From NCBI GenBank assembly GCA_007644065.1, contig VJWN01000002.1:10135-74134 (forward strand): DNA of 64,000 nucleotides, in the 5' to 3' direction. Origin of the DNA: Margaritispora aquatica. Lineage: Eukaryota; Ascomycota; Leotiomycetes; Helotiales; Discinellaceae. This document shows positions 23,059 to 34,402 of the stretch, one piece after another (position 1 is the first letter of the stretch; each line of letters starts with the position of its first letter). The position numbers and the translations under genes were made by a program. The notes beneath the pieces were generated by a model that worked only from the letters and a program-made list of their open reading frames with translations, made no database searches and was not told the DNA's origin.

Positions 23059-24628
23059 ATTGTGTGATATGGGAGCCGGCGGTTGTCGCGAAACCTGTAA
23101 TGGTTGTAAAAGAAGATTTGAACAACCATTCACATTTGGATTATGCAATACTGTAATATTTTTGGGCCTCCTGAATAAGTTTTTCGATTTTTGGTTGACC
23201 TCATTTCTTCGTTTGTCTCCTTCGCTACGCTTGCAACACGAAGCGTCGAGCTTCTTTGTTGGTTCTTTTTGTAATTCTGAGGGTTTTGTTCCACTAATTG
23301 TAATTCCTGCTATTCTATAGCTTGTGGCATTGCAGCCTTCATTCTTAGCCCTTCTCCTGCACTGACGCGCTTATTTTTTCTTCGCCTTTCCTCTCGGCAT
23401 TGCATTTTCTCATTCCTCGGTAGTAGCAGCTGAAATTTTACACCTTGCCTTCGCTCTCGGATTGCAGCTATTTCAAAGCGTGGAAGGTTTTGATTACACA
23501 TGAGGTTTCATTATTAAATATGTTAAAAGTCACATTGCAGACTATGATCAGGCAAGTTCCGCATTTGACCTCTGCTCATCTAGATTGAGGGACAAGGCGA
23601 GTTTAGCAGAGAATCAGGATGTCTGTCGGACGGTTATTTGGTGTCAGAGAGTTAGGTTTCCAGATGGATACGTGGAATGATTTAAGCCATGATTGTGTGC
23701 CATTTTGTGAATATTTGGGTTATAGGGGTGTGTCTCTCTTTTCTCGATCGTTATCATTGAGAATTTCGTACCTGGAGACAACGGGATATTGACTGAGGTT
23801 TTGCTTGAATCTCCTGCATATATCCAGCTTTCTGCCTACAATTTGATATCGGTATTGGCTCAATCAGTGTTTTGTATAATATAGACAAGCTAAGATGTGG
23901 ACCCATTTCGCAATTAGAAGGTAGAATTAGTATAGAAGACGATCAAATCGGTTGACTGTGTATTTATAATTTCAAACCTACTCGAAGATGTCTTCAACAT
24001 AGGATACCAAAAAGTAACATTGTAATCCTGGTCAATCCTCGCCTAGGGTGCAGCCTAAGTAGTCACCGGTGCTTCTTCATTCATTACTACTTGTCTAATC
24101 CCTCAAGCGTTAAAGTATTCTAGAACGTTCGCGTCGGCGGTACGACGATGCCGTAGTTCAGTAAGGCTGGTTGACTAGCATGTGGCTAGAAATTAAGCGA
24201 GGACGGAGAGGAATGAATCAGCACCGGCAAGGTGATCATCGTTATTCTCTACATTATCTTTACCTTCAAACTCAAAGCTAGACTTGTTCACGAGTTGGGT
24301 AGTCATACTAAGTCAAGCGTGCAATCGAAACTGCGCAGATGTAAATCATCGATCTCAGCGCCCATCGGATCAATACCACGCAATGAACGTGGGATCTGAA
24401 CTCAGTACAGCGTTCGGATTCTTATGCACTGTATTGTTCAGTATAGATTAATCTTGCAACGTTCAATCCAATCCCATAGGGATAAAATTCCAGATCACAC
24501 GATGCGGATATATGTCGTAGATCAAGGAAAACAGGACTCCTCCTCCTTTTAACTTCAATCGTTTTCCAGGAATCAACAACCATTCTCGCCCTATACAGCT
24601 CAATAATGTATCAGCTATCGCAAATCTA
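23059..24628. other. Gene-free stretch of about 1.6 kb
   Basis: AT-rich DNA downstream of two convergent genes. Only short frames occur, none with recognisable features. No repeat or RNA gene was identified. Confidence 0.5.
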
Positions 24629-25222
24629 TTAAATTCTATTGTTTTGATGCGCAATTTTGATCCCATCTGGGATAACACCTATCTCCTTACTCGCCTTGAC
24701 TAAAAACTCATAAATCATCCTCGATTTCCGATCATCACTCTCCTCTTCCATCATTATCTCCATCCATTCCTCCTTCGTGGTACAATACAATGTCCTCCCC
24801 CTGCCCTCGAATTTTCTAGCAAACATCCTTCCAACCCAACCATTGCACCTCAAGAACAATACGCAAAACTCCGAAATCCAATCCTGGCATTGCTCCTGAT
24901 CCCAACTCCAACACGGGATATTGGAGAAGTCTATCGGCCTCCCATCAAATCCTTCATGACGCATCGACATTCCCTTGGTCCCTTGCTGAATCTGTTGAAT
25001 TGGAACATCATAGAGTGGTGATTCTGATGATGTTAGAGAACCGCATGAATAGACAGGAGGGGTTGTCATGAGCGTACTATTAGGCTTGCCATCCTTGATT
25101 TTCTTGATACGATTTGACTTAGGTTGTTTATTTTCGGATTGAGAGGATTGACTGCTCTGGAAGCTTTCGTTGCTGTCGTTGTATCCGCTTCGAACTGAGG
25201 TTTTGTTTTTATGCCAAAACAT
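24629..25222 (-). CDS. Hypothetical protein with SAM/pointed-like helical domain
   Basis: A single frame of 197 residues. The first 75 residues are Ser/Gln/Lys-rich and disordered in appearance. Residues about 95-185 start IDFSNIPCWSWDQEQCQDWI and continue with FEGRGRTLYCTTKEEWMEIM and RKSRMIYEFLVKASKE. A Trp-started helix ending in W-I, then F-G--LY--T-E-W, then a closing helix is the layout of SAM/pointed domains, which mediate protein-protein or DNA contact. The match is by pattern only. No neighbours hint at function, and codon use resembles a real gene more than the surrounding AT-rich DNA does. Confidence 0.6.
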   Translation of the reverse strand: MFWHKNKTSVRSGYNDSNESFQSSQSSQSENKQPKSNRIKKIKDGKPNSTLMTTPPVYSCGSLTSSESPLYDVPIQQIQQGTKGMSMRHEGFDGRPIDFSNIPCWSWDQEQCQDWISEFCVLFLRCNGWVGRMFARKFEGRGRTLYCTTKEEWMEIMMEEESDDRKSRMIYEFLVKASKEIGVIPDGIKIAHQNNRI

Positions 25223-26440
25223 GGTTGGATGTTAGGGCGAAGTTTGCATCTGAGAACTCTACGAAGCATTATGCAAGGACAGCAGGTTTTTTGAAAATTA
25301 TTTTTTACTAAATTCAATTCACATATAACGGCATGTGTGTTCCGATGGGCCCTCTAGTCTGACACTTAAGGAGGTACCCGGCGGGTCTCGCTTAAATGAG
25401 GGGGTATATGCTTCAACATCACTGTTCCATTTCTGAGGTCACTAAGTATAGGAAGCGAACCTTGGTCATTGTCGTAGCATCACTTCAGCCCGGAATTATC
25501 CAATCTGAAAGAATAGGTTGACCACCTGCAAGTTCAAGGGATGAAGTTAGTTGTTTTTCGATCGGTAGAAGTTAAAAGAGTAATTAATCACAAGATCCTA
25601 ATAGCTCGAACACGAGATGAGTAAGTTTTTCACTGAACCAGTAGTACACGAGCTACCTTGAAGTCTGAGAAGGTGTGCAGAAGCTTTCTGTGAAGGCCTT
25701 GCACTATTCAAACCTCCTATACATCCTAGGCACATGGGACTTTTTAAGAGGTGATCAAACATACAGTTCAGGAACTTGTATGCTATCAAGGGTGATGAAA
25801 TTAAACAGGGACATCCTGAATCATATACACGCACTTCTCACCCCTAATTGGCCACATCATCTAATATTTTCCTCTGTTTGGATTACTATGTGCTGCGCAT
25901 CAACCCTCCTTTGATAGAGCCCATAGAAATCGAGGATTGAAGCCTAGAGGCTTCCAGCTCATCCTCATCTCCCCAGCTAAGATTTCGATGGAGATGCACT
26001 TCTTCGCTGTCATAATGTTTGGAATTCGAAAATTCTCCTTTGTAGTGCGTGCATTACATAGAAACCTTCGAAAGGAACCGAATGTGCCGTGCACTTATCT
26101 ACTTTATTAGCACGGTACTAGGTTAATTTCATCGCAGCTGTTACAACTAAGAATAATTCAGAGCCATGTCCTGAATACAACCGCAATTCATCACGAATAA
26201 GCCGATGTGTTCTGTGCCATGCATAAGCGAACACAGCAATCCAAGCGAATGATCTAGAATGCCTTCACTTAAATGACAATCCCGCAGAGTGCCACGACAC
26301 ATGCATCCCTGCTGTTTTGAGCCGCTTGACTTCTTCATCACGATTTGTTTTGTTGCTTCTGTGTCACTAAAGCCGTCAAGCTAGCTCTAGCTAAATTCTC
26401 TACTTAAGCTTGTGACGAAAAAGCATTTGCAAAAGCTACA
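25223..26440. other. AT-rich intergenic DNA
   Basis: Upstream of the SAM-like gene. Several frames of 60-80 codons have no family features. Nothing is supported. Confidence 0.45.
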
Positions 26441-26719
26441 ATGGAGGCTGCCGGAGCGAAGAAGTCGCTGGACACGCCGCCCACCTACCAGATGCAACAA
26501 CGCCCAATCACGGGCACCACCAGATTGCTGAAGATCCGGTATCAAGAATGCTTCGACCACCGCGATCAAGACGATCAGCGCCATGGCTACGACTGTGTAA
26601 ACTTGCCAGGTCTTCCAATCGCGACGCGAGACTTGCCGGGCCATTCGCAATTTCTCAGCGAGGCTACGGCAACGTATCTCACCACTTTGCTTGACTCGGA
26701 AAGGTTCGAAGGGTGGTAA
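26387..26719. other. GC-rich island with open frames on both strands, possible small gene
   Basis: This short GC-rich stretch stands out from AT-rich surroundings. On the plus strand 26441-26719 encodes a 92-residue frame starting MEAAGAKKSLDTPPTYQMQQ. On the minus strand 26387-26650 encodes 87 residues with a clear hydrophobic helix (VYTVVAMALIVLIAVVEAFLI) flanked by Arg/Lys/Trp. Either, or neither, may be coding. Neither was recognised. The minus-strand membrane helix and the plus-strand start context are the only arguments. Confidence 0.3.
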
Positions 26720-28446
26720 GTCATACTTCTAGCGGTTTTGGGGGTGTCTCAGCTCATGATGGGTGTAGGGCGTTCTATTCGTGGGGTAATCGTGAGAAGC
26801 GGGGTCAAGCGCAGGACTGTCAGGATGATTGCGAATTGTTTGGGATTGAGATTGTGATTGTGAAGTTGGCATAACTGCCGAATGCTATTTAGGATTGAGC
26901 ATGAGAGTAGGTTGCTCTTCCAGAAGAACAATTTGCAAGCCCAATTAATACTTCAGCGATAGCCCAGTAGATATAACCAGCACTAATATGGTCAGGACGA
27001 CCGTGCATATCCTATTGTTTCGTCTATTCGCCTACAATTAATAGATGCATGTGCTGGTGGTGGGAGTCTATGTTTGTGTGGCCTGCAATGCTGGATTGAG
27101 ATACGGGTATGTCTTCGAGCAAGCTAGATGCGATCGGCCTTTTCCAGAGTCTGCCGCTCGCTTTCCCCATAGTTCAACCACCGTTCAATTAGACTGATAT
27201 CTTTGATCCAATGATGATTTTCTGCCGTATCAGTGGACAAAGACTGCATTGATGGTTTCGCATAATAACAGATCGTAATTGAGTTTACAATTGCAGAATA
27301 TTGTACTTTTTGCCAAGCCCTGTGAAAACAAACCCTGGAGTGCCCGTGTCAAGATTAGGTAACATCACACTGTACTTTCGCTTGTTTCAACTTTCATCAA
27401 AGTTATGAGAGTGCATGTTGCTAAACACTTGTAAAACATCGATAACGCCCAGATGGGTGAGGATCGGGACTTTATTGAAAAAAAAAAAAAAAACAAGTGA
27501 CTGACATCCAATCGTTGCGTAGCAAAAAATCAAACTCTAATTGCTCGATTATTGCGTGTTTATTAAACCATCATCTGTCCAACTCTCTTCGTTTTCCGAA
27601 AAAGAGGTTCTATGGACCTCTCTATGCTATGTCGCGCTTATACGGCATGTTGTTACTTTTAGACAAGTGCTTGTATCTCCGGATCTTGAGCACGATATAC
27701 CAACTAATATTTGTCTGGAACTTTCTAAAAAACTACCGCTGTAGAGTAAAACCCCTGTCTAAATTGTTATTTGGGCCAGTTTTCGGTTTCCGCGTACTCG
27801 GAGATTTATCAATAAGAAGTAACATGTACTTTCTTCATATGATTTCAATTGTTCTCTCTAACCTGCTGGATCGGCTACTACTCCACATGAACAGTTTGTT
27901 CATGGGATACCTTTGACCATCTGAGTTGTAATGCCTCTTCTCTAAGCGAATCGTCACCATCATCACCCACACCTTGTGAGAGTTCATCCCAAGTATCTCA
28001 TGTGGCGTGTGGCCCAAGAAGCTTTCTCGAAAGTCAGTGCTTATATCACTGCTGTAGCTTGCGATAAAAGCTATGGTGGTAGTAAGTCTAGCCATGTCAT
28101 TGCGGGAAATTTGAGTTCAAGCTTGCAGTGCGCGCCCGTGGCCATACCTAGTACCTTTCCTTTGGAATTATAGTTGCCCAATGACTGACTCTCAAACACG
28201 CTGTGTCTCGCTTAAGTTCATACAGGCAAGGTCATGTGCTGCATACTGATGGATCTGGATGTGATGTCAAACAAAAGGTCGTGCTCGTTGTCCACACATT
28301 CATCAAAATAGACACCAAATCTAGAATCAGCCCAGAGGTAAGAGAAGTTTAATATATTGTATATGACTGAGAAGATACACACCTACCGAATACTGTTGTC
28401 TTATCATTGTTTGAAAATCCGCCCTCAAAAGTCTACCCCTCAAACT
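26720..28446. other. Gene-poor AT-rich region
   Basis: About 1.7 kb without a recognised gene. It includes a run of about 16 A at 27477-27493, followed by a 139-codon plus-strand frame (27497-27916) that is rich in Leu/Ser/Tyr and shows no family features. A poly-A run before an AT-rich segment can mark an old retro-insertion, but no target duplication was found. Confidence 0.4.
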
Positions 28447-29799
28447 ATGGCTTCTTTTGAAGATCGATCTGTTGTTTTCATCGTCACCAATGCGTTTCTA
28501 GTATCTCTTTCAGTCTTCAGTGTATGCTTGAGACTCTACACTCGCTTTTGTCTACTCAATTGGCTTGGAATCGATGATGTCTTGCTTTTTCTTGCTACTT
28601 GGTGGGCAATTTGTCAGTCTACAGCAGCTATAGTTGGTACATACCTCTTCCCCTTCCCATCATTGACGACGTCCTAACAAAACAACAAGCCACAAAATAT
28701 GGACTTGGAAAACACATAAGCCATCTCGACGTATTTTGGATGAAACCCTTTTCAATTTCTTGTATTATTACCGTGGTCTTTAACATAATCGGAGCAATGT
28801 TCGTCAAGCTATCTTTGGTGTACTTTTTCACTAAGGTATGTGATTCTATTTCTAAAAGTAAAGAAATTGCACGGGAACTTATTTGAGAATCGCTGACAAC
28901 CTTTATAATTAAGTCCCCACCGCACTTTCCGTACAATCGCCTACGCTCTCACGGCGTTCTGCTTCGGGTCCGGTACAGCGACAGCCATTGGATATCTCTT
29001 CCAATGCACTCCACTCTCATCATTCTGGAATCGAAACCAACCTTACCACTGTGTTAATATCATTACAATTAATTACAGCATCATAGGTCTTCACATTTTC
29101 ACAGAAATTTTCGTGTACGCACTCCCCATCCATACGCTATGGCATCTTCGCATACCTTTACGCCAGAGAATTGGCCTTGTGTGTATGTTTGCAATGGGAG
29201 CAGGGTATGGAATATCTAAAGGAAGCCCCTCATGTGTCGTGATTGGCTGATATTTACAGGCTGATCGTGTTGACTTGCTATCGCTTGTTCACTTTCAAAT
29301 ATGCGATACATTCTGCTGATGTGACTTGTAAGTTATATACGGATTGTTGGGTGCGGGGTATTCAAATCGAGCTGATAACGCCAAAGGGGACCTCGTACCA
29401 ACATTTATAATGTTCGTATCCGAGACTAACCTAGCGATATTTATTGCATGTGGGCCTTCATTTAGAGCCTTTTCTCGTCATCATTTCCCACGCATATTTG
29501 CCAATTACAAAGCCACTTCATCCCAGAAGGATCAAGTTCTGGAAATCAACCATCGATTTGAGCCTCTAGTGGCAGGAAGCAGTTTGGAATCTGTGTCCAT
29601 TGCAGGAACCAGCACTGTAATCACACCACCGAAACTTAAGATTTTGGTAAGAAAGGAGTACACAAGAACGATCCAAGATTTGGAAAACCCAGTACACATC
29701 AATTATTCAAAACCCATGCAACAGAAGACACGACCGGCAAACTCAATAGAGCCCCTTGGCACGAACTTGGCTGTCATAGAATCACAGGCTATAAGTTGA
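28447..29799 (+). CDS. Rhodopsin-domain (Pth11-like) membrane protein, splice defect suspected
   Basis: Exons are 28447-28636, 28690-28835, 28914-29204, 29260-29327 and 29387-29799, about 368 residues. The family features are clear: GIDDVLLFLATWW, ATKYGLGKHI, FVKLSLVYFFTK, RTFRTIAY, GYLFQCTPLSSFW, then VYALPIHTLWHL, and finally the join ADVTW and VSETNLAIFIACGPS. Introns 1, 3 and 4 have canonical ends and correct phase. Intron 2 (28836-28913, GTATGT...AATTAAG) leaves one extra base before the clearly homologous RTFRTIAY segment. A one-base loss at the acceptor is the simplest reading. Proteins of this family are multi-pass membrane proteins, some of them surface-signal receptors. The gene may be newly inactive, or a sequence error may be present. 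Confidence 0.7.
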
Positions 29800-30719
29800 G
29801 CCCTCCAACGAATGCCAGACTCGCCCAACAACACTCTATTCAACCATCTTCGTGATCACAACATCGATCCAACACCCTTTGCAATCATGGGTACAGCTCT
29901 CCTCCACAGTATTGGACCAGGCGCTATTGCCAATGGAATGCAGCTCCCTTCATGCACAATTAGATCACGTCTTCACCAAAGTGCGAACACCCATGACGCA
30001 TCGAGAAAAGACTCACCATCCTTGAAAGGTAGGCCTACCCAATAAGTCCGTCAGGAAGGTTGTCGTTAACGGGCCTAGAGACTCAGGCTTAGCGATGAAG
30101 TCCTTATTCGAGATAGGTAGCCCAGGCGGGTTGGTGCACTTGTAGTCATGACTGAGTCGCCTGGGGCATAGCTGGCAATAGATTTTTAACAAGCGGGTGG
30201 TTCCTGATAAAAGTGTGTCTCTTGATGTCTGGGCCAGGTGAGAGTGGTTTGTTGGCTTTAGTGTCGTTGGTTTGGTATGGACGGAGGAAGTTTGACATTG
30301 TTGTTCGGAGGTAAGAAAGACAAGAGGGATATGGATGTTGGTGCTCCTACTGGAAAGTTTCTAAGATTGAGGCTCAGGTGTTGAAGGGGATATCTATCAG
30401 GTGATGCAGTCTGCTAGGTTGACAGCTTATAGGGCTGATTGTGGCTTGTCTCACGGAGGCAGCTTGCCGAGACAATAATACACAATAACGTTGATTAGGG
30501 CACATTAAATGGACGACTGTTGCAAAGACGAGCTGGTCTGGACAATAACCTGAGTTCACTTATACCATGCATGTAGATACATACAATTAATCCAAAGTGA
30601 AGACAAGCCTAGGAGACATGAGAACTCTTATACATTGAACGAGAAATCAAAATAACCAACCAAACCAGCCCACTGCGCCTTCGGTCCAAAGAATCATCTC
30701 CCAAGACACAGGTTCCCCT
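29800..30719. other. Intergenic spacer between convergent genes
   Basis: This is 3' DNA of the rhodopsin-domain gene and of the amine oxidase. No coding or structural signal is supported. Confidence 0.5.
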
Positions 30720-33057
30720 CTATTTCGAACAACACCCATTGAAACTTGGCTCCGTGACCTCCCCGACTTTAGATCTCTGCACTAGTGTGCTCGCTAAGTT
30801 CCGATTGCTGGGGACATCGATCGAGGGGTTCTCAGTAAAGAAATCAACAGGTTTGTAATGAAGTTGAAACACCTCCGATGGCCTGTGAATTTCGTCAGTA
30901 AACATTAATCTTCTCGTCATATCACTTTGTTCAGTTCCAAACTCCGCAAAGATCTCTTGTGGGGAGGGAAATTGCATCGCTCGCCAGCGAGAGGAATAGG
31001 GCAAGGTAACTCACATAACAGGCCAATCCTCCACACGCGGATTGTGAGTAATTCCAAAGCTCGTCCAGACAACCACATCAGTATCCTTGACATCCTCGTC
31101 CCTCTTCACCGCATCACCAACACCGCATATTTCGTCCTTGCTCTGTAGAGTGTATCTCCCACCTGCATACAGCTCTCCTTCCTTAAATTTGCTAACCCAC
31201 ACGTGGTGCTGAGCAAACAGCGCCCTGCGAGCTTGGATCGAATCGGGCTGAGCGAGAAGCATCTGTGAGGGAATTGGTGCAAATTTGTAGGACACTGGCT
31301 TGCCTGAGATGGGGTTAATAGATGATGTGTTCATCATCTTGATAATGCGATTGTGCTGCGGCGCGGCATCGACCCAACAAGATTTCTCAACTGGACTCTG
31401 CACAATCTCATAGAAATTGCCTTTAGGGTTCCTCTCCTTGCTCGTAGCAACGGGATGTGATTCTTCGACTACGACAGTATTGTTCGGCCCATCGATAGCG
31501 GGATCAGCTCGTACACAAAAGATGTGCTGATGGTTTTGTGCTAAGACACCCGGAGAAACGACGTTTCCATACGGGCTCTTCTTTCCCGTGTCAATGGAGA
31601 CCACAGAGACTATGCCAGTAGCGCGGATCTCGACAGTAATACCAGCTGATTGGTCGAATTTGTAAGCGAAGATGTACTCGTAGTTGGCAAGGGTGATGAT
31701 AAACTGGACAACTAGTTCACGATTTCGAGTAACGACAGCGCGGTTGGTGCGCCAATTCGTGTGCTTCCAAGCGATACCGTTGTCTTGCTCGTGCAGGCAG
31801 ACGACATTGGGCGATACCTTGGCTGAGCCGTCCCTCGCTGTTGTGATGGTGTCGAAGTACTTGATGTGGCCCAGACAATCACATCCCAGTTCAAGGTTAT
31901 TGGCACAGATACCAGCACCACCATCGCCAAAGTCGAAGGCTTGTTTGCGTTGGAATGGTGGGCGAGCATCAGCGTATGGGACAGTCTGGAATGCATTAGC
32001 GAAATGTGATGAAGGAGATGTCGATGCGTTACCATTTCTGAAACACTTAAGCGATACATGATACTGCGTCCAGCATAGCGAATATCATGGAGGACAGCAC
32101 CTTCTCGATAATTAAAGCCGACTCTGAAGCTCCATCTCTGCCACTCAACTAGACTCTCATCGGTGACTTGGAAGCTGGGTCCATCAGGCTGGCTAACATT
32201 GAGTTGCTTCAAATCCTGTCGCAAGCCGTTCGATAAGAGCTCAGGCACGTATTCGGCACTCTTGTACCGATCCATGATGCTCTCGCCTTCAGGTCTGGTG
32301 CTGTAAGATAAGCCATCCTCAGTGCCACCAGTAGCGAGTTGGTCAATTCTAACGATTTTTTTGGTTTGCGCATTCATGATTGGGATGAGAGGAAGTGGGT
32401 AGGCGTAGAAATTTTTGTCCGGGTTGGTTACTCGCTTGTCTGCAGCGAATATCAAAGCTTGGAAATAACGGCAAAACTCCTCCTCATGATCCGGACCTAA
32501 AATGTGTGTTAGTTCATGTAAGTTCATTAACCTCCCTGGAAGATTCAAATACCTCCATAAGGCCATGGCTCAACGATGACCTCTGCCCAGTCTGGAAGAT
32601 TGAGCTTCTTAATCTCGGCCTTGAATTCCTCAGACTCGGCAACAGCTGTAGTGAGATCATCGAATTCCGCCCTAATTCAAGTCAGCTCTGGCGATTTTAC
32701 CACACCCTATTTGGTAACTCACAATGTTAAAGCCGCATGAGCAGGTCTTTCCACCTTCTCTTGACTTACAACTTCCTTCTTTAATACATTAACCAAAGTC
32801 TCAAAGTATTGTGCAGTCCGATCACCGCCAATGACATCGTAGGTTACCCGTGCGAGACGAGCTGGTCGAGGTGTATCCGTCTTCAATTGACCTGAGTGCT
32901 CCAGTTCCAGGAATGGCTGAAGCTCGACTTTTAATGGCTCTTCGAGTGACAATGAGCGGAACTCAAGAATAGAGTTCTTGTGTTGCGACAGTACAACATC
33001 GCGGGCGATGTGCACTTCTGGGATGGTAAGTGGTAGGAGAGGATGAAGGAAAGACAT
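30720..33057 (-). CDS. Copper amine oxidase (topaquinone)
   Basis: Five exons (32723-33057, 32553-32671, 32033-32496, 31015-31985 and 30720-30882) give 683 residues. Introns of 51, 56, 47 and 132 nt all close in phase. N2/N3 domains are followed by the catalytic domain: the base Asp in the YADARPPFQRKQAFDFGDGG segment, the cofactor motif LANYEYIFAY (first Tyr becomes topaquinone), copper ligands HQHIFCV and THNPRVEDWPVM, and a C-terminal MPSEVFQLHYKPVDFF made by the last splice. It oxidises primary amines to aldehydes with release of ammonia and hydrogen peroxide, letting fungi use amines as nitrogen source. No signal peptide and no standard peroxisomal tripeptide are seen, so the compartment is unclear. 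All key residues are present. Confidence 0.95.
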
Positions 33058-34402
33058 AATGATATGAACAGAAGATCGAAGCAGGCAAGCGTTGAGATGA
33101 TTTGAGTAAGATGATCAAGGAGAAAGAGTGATGTGGCACATCAGATTTATATACTGATCTCTGACTCCTCATTGCCAGCTTTTTGGATACCCGAGCCGAC
33201 GCACATCCGTCCCGATTATCATATGCAGCCGATTGGTCAAATTCACATGTATAACCAATCGAGATGAAGAGATGGACGGGATAGACCCGTCTATTAGATT
33301 GAGGTTAGGAGATGATTGGGTAGATCCGACACTATTCGGGAGAGAAAAGATTCGATACCCGAGATTAGAAGCGATACCCACAGCCGGAATTGTGGATTTG
33401 AGCCGTCAGCTTTTCGCAACCACCATGAAAGACAGGAAAATTCTTAGTGGTTGCCTCTCATGCAGACATATTTTGCCATTGTGCATTACCGTGCATACTC
33501 CGACCTTTTATCGTTTAAGAGATGAAATTGACTCGCTTTCCAGTTAGTCATGACTAATTACGGACATTAAACTGACTGTCCACTTCAGTATTAACTTTCA
33601 ACAATATATCGCACAAGAACGTACATTATTTTCTCTATCATGTCCTTCAATAGGCTCGACTTAAAGCCTTTATTCCCCGTGTTAGCATGATTTCCTATGC
33701 GCCAAGAGCTTAATCCGAAGCTGAAAACTCCATGAGAGCTTCAACGTAGGTTTTCAAACATGATGGAATGAACCTGTGTAACTAGAGAACCTTGAAATAA
33801 AGAAAATCAAAGACTTATAAGAAAAAGCTGTAGAGTTGGGAGGAATGTTTGTGTATGCATTCTTCTCTCGTGTAGTCTCAGATCGCCTTTGAATCTAAGT
33901 GGCGCCTTCTGCTCATCATGAGAGCTGACAACTTCTAGGACAGCAAGAGCCGACATATGGAATTTTGGTCAGCCGCTGGCCATAGCCCATGTCATTTGCA
34001 TGTATATTCGTCAAACTACCACCTTTTTCATAGACTCATACTCTTCAAAGCATGTAATATCCAGTGTTGGAAGAGACCGTCAATAGTACCCTGGTCAAGT
34101 ATCAATCGTAGCAACCCAAACACCGAGGTTATGTTGGGAAGTACGGCATGGACCAGAGATAGCGAGCGGTAATGACAGCAGATTGCTCAAGGACGTATTG
34201 GATTCGTTACATCTCTGAACTTCGCCGTTCATTGATCTTCCCTCACAACTGCAATACTTCGTTTTTGGTATTGGAGCTGAAGCTTCGGAGATCGTGTAAA
34301 CCAATCATTGGGGGCCAATCCACCCACACCGATGATTAACCAGAAATTTGCTATACTGGATATCTCTGAGAGGTGGACGGAAATCAATAAAATGCTTTGG
34401 TA
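33058..34402. other. Intergenic, promoter of amine oxidase
   Basis: It contains a TTTATATACT box near 33145-33155 on the upstream side of the amine oxidase, and otherwise about 1.3 kb without coding signal, up to the 3' end of the Zn2Cys6 gene. Confidence 0.5.

Noticed and set aside
27497..27916. Possible 139-residue gene after the poly-A run
   Set aside because: Its composition is that of AT-rich non-coding DNA (many Leu, Ser, Tyr and Arg), with no motif and no splice logic.
29812..30045. Small frame after the second rhodopsin-domain gene
   Set aside because: It overlaps no conserved feature and probably represents the 3' untranslated region.
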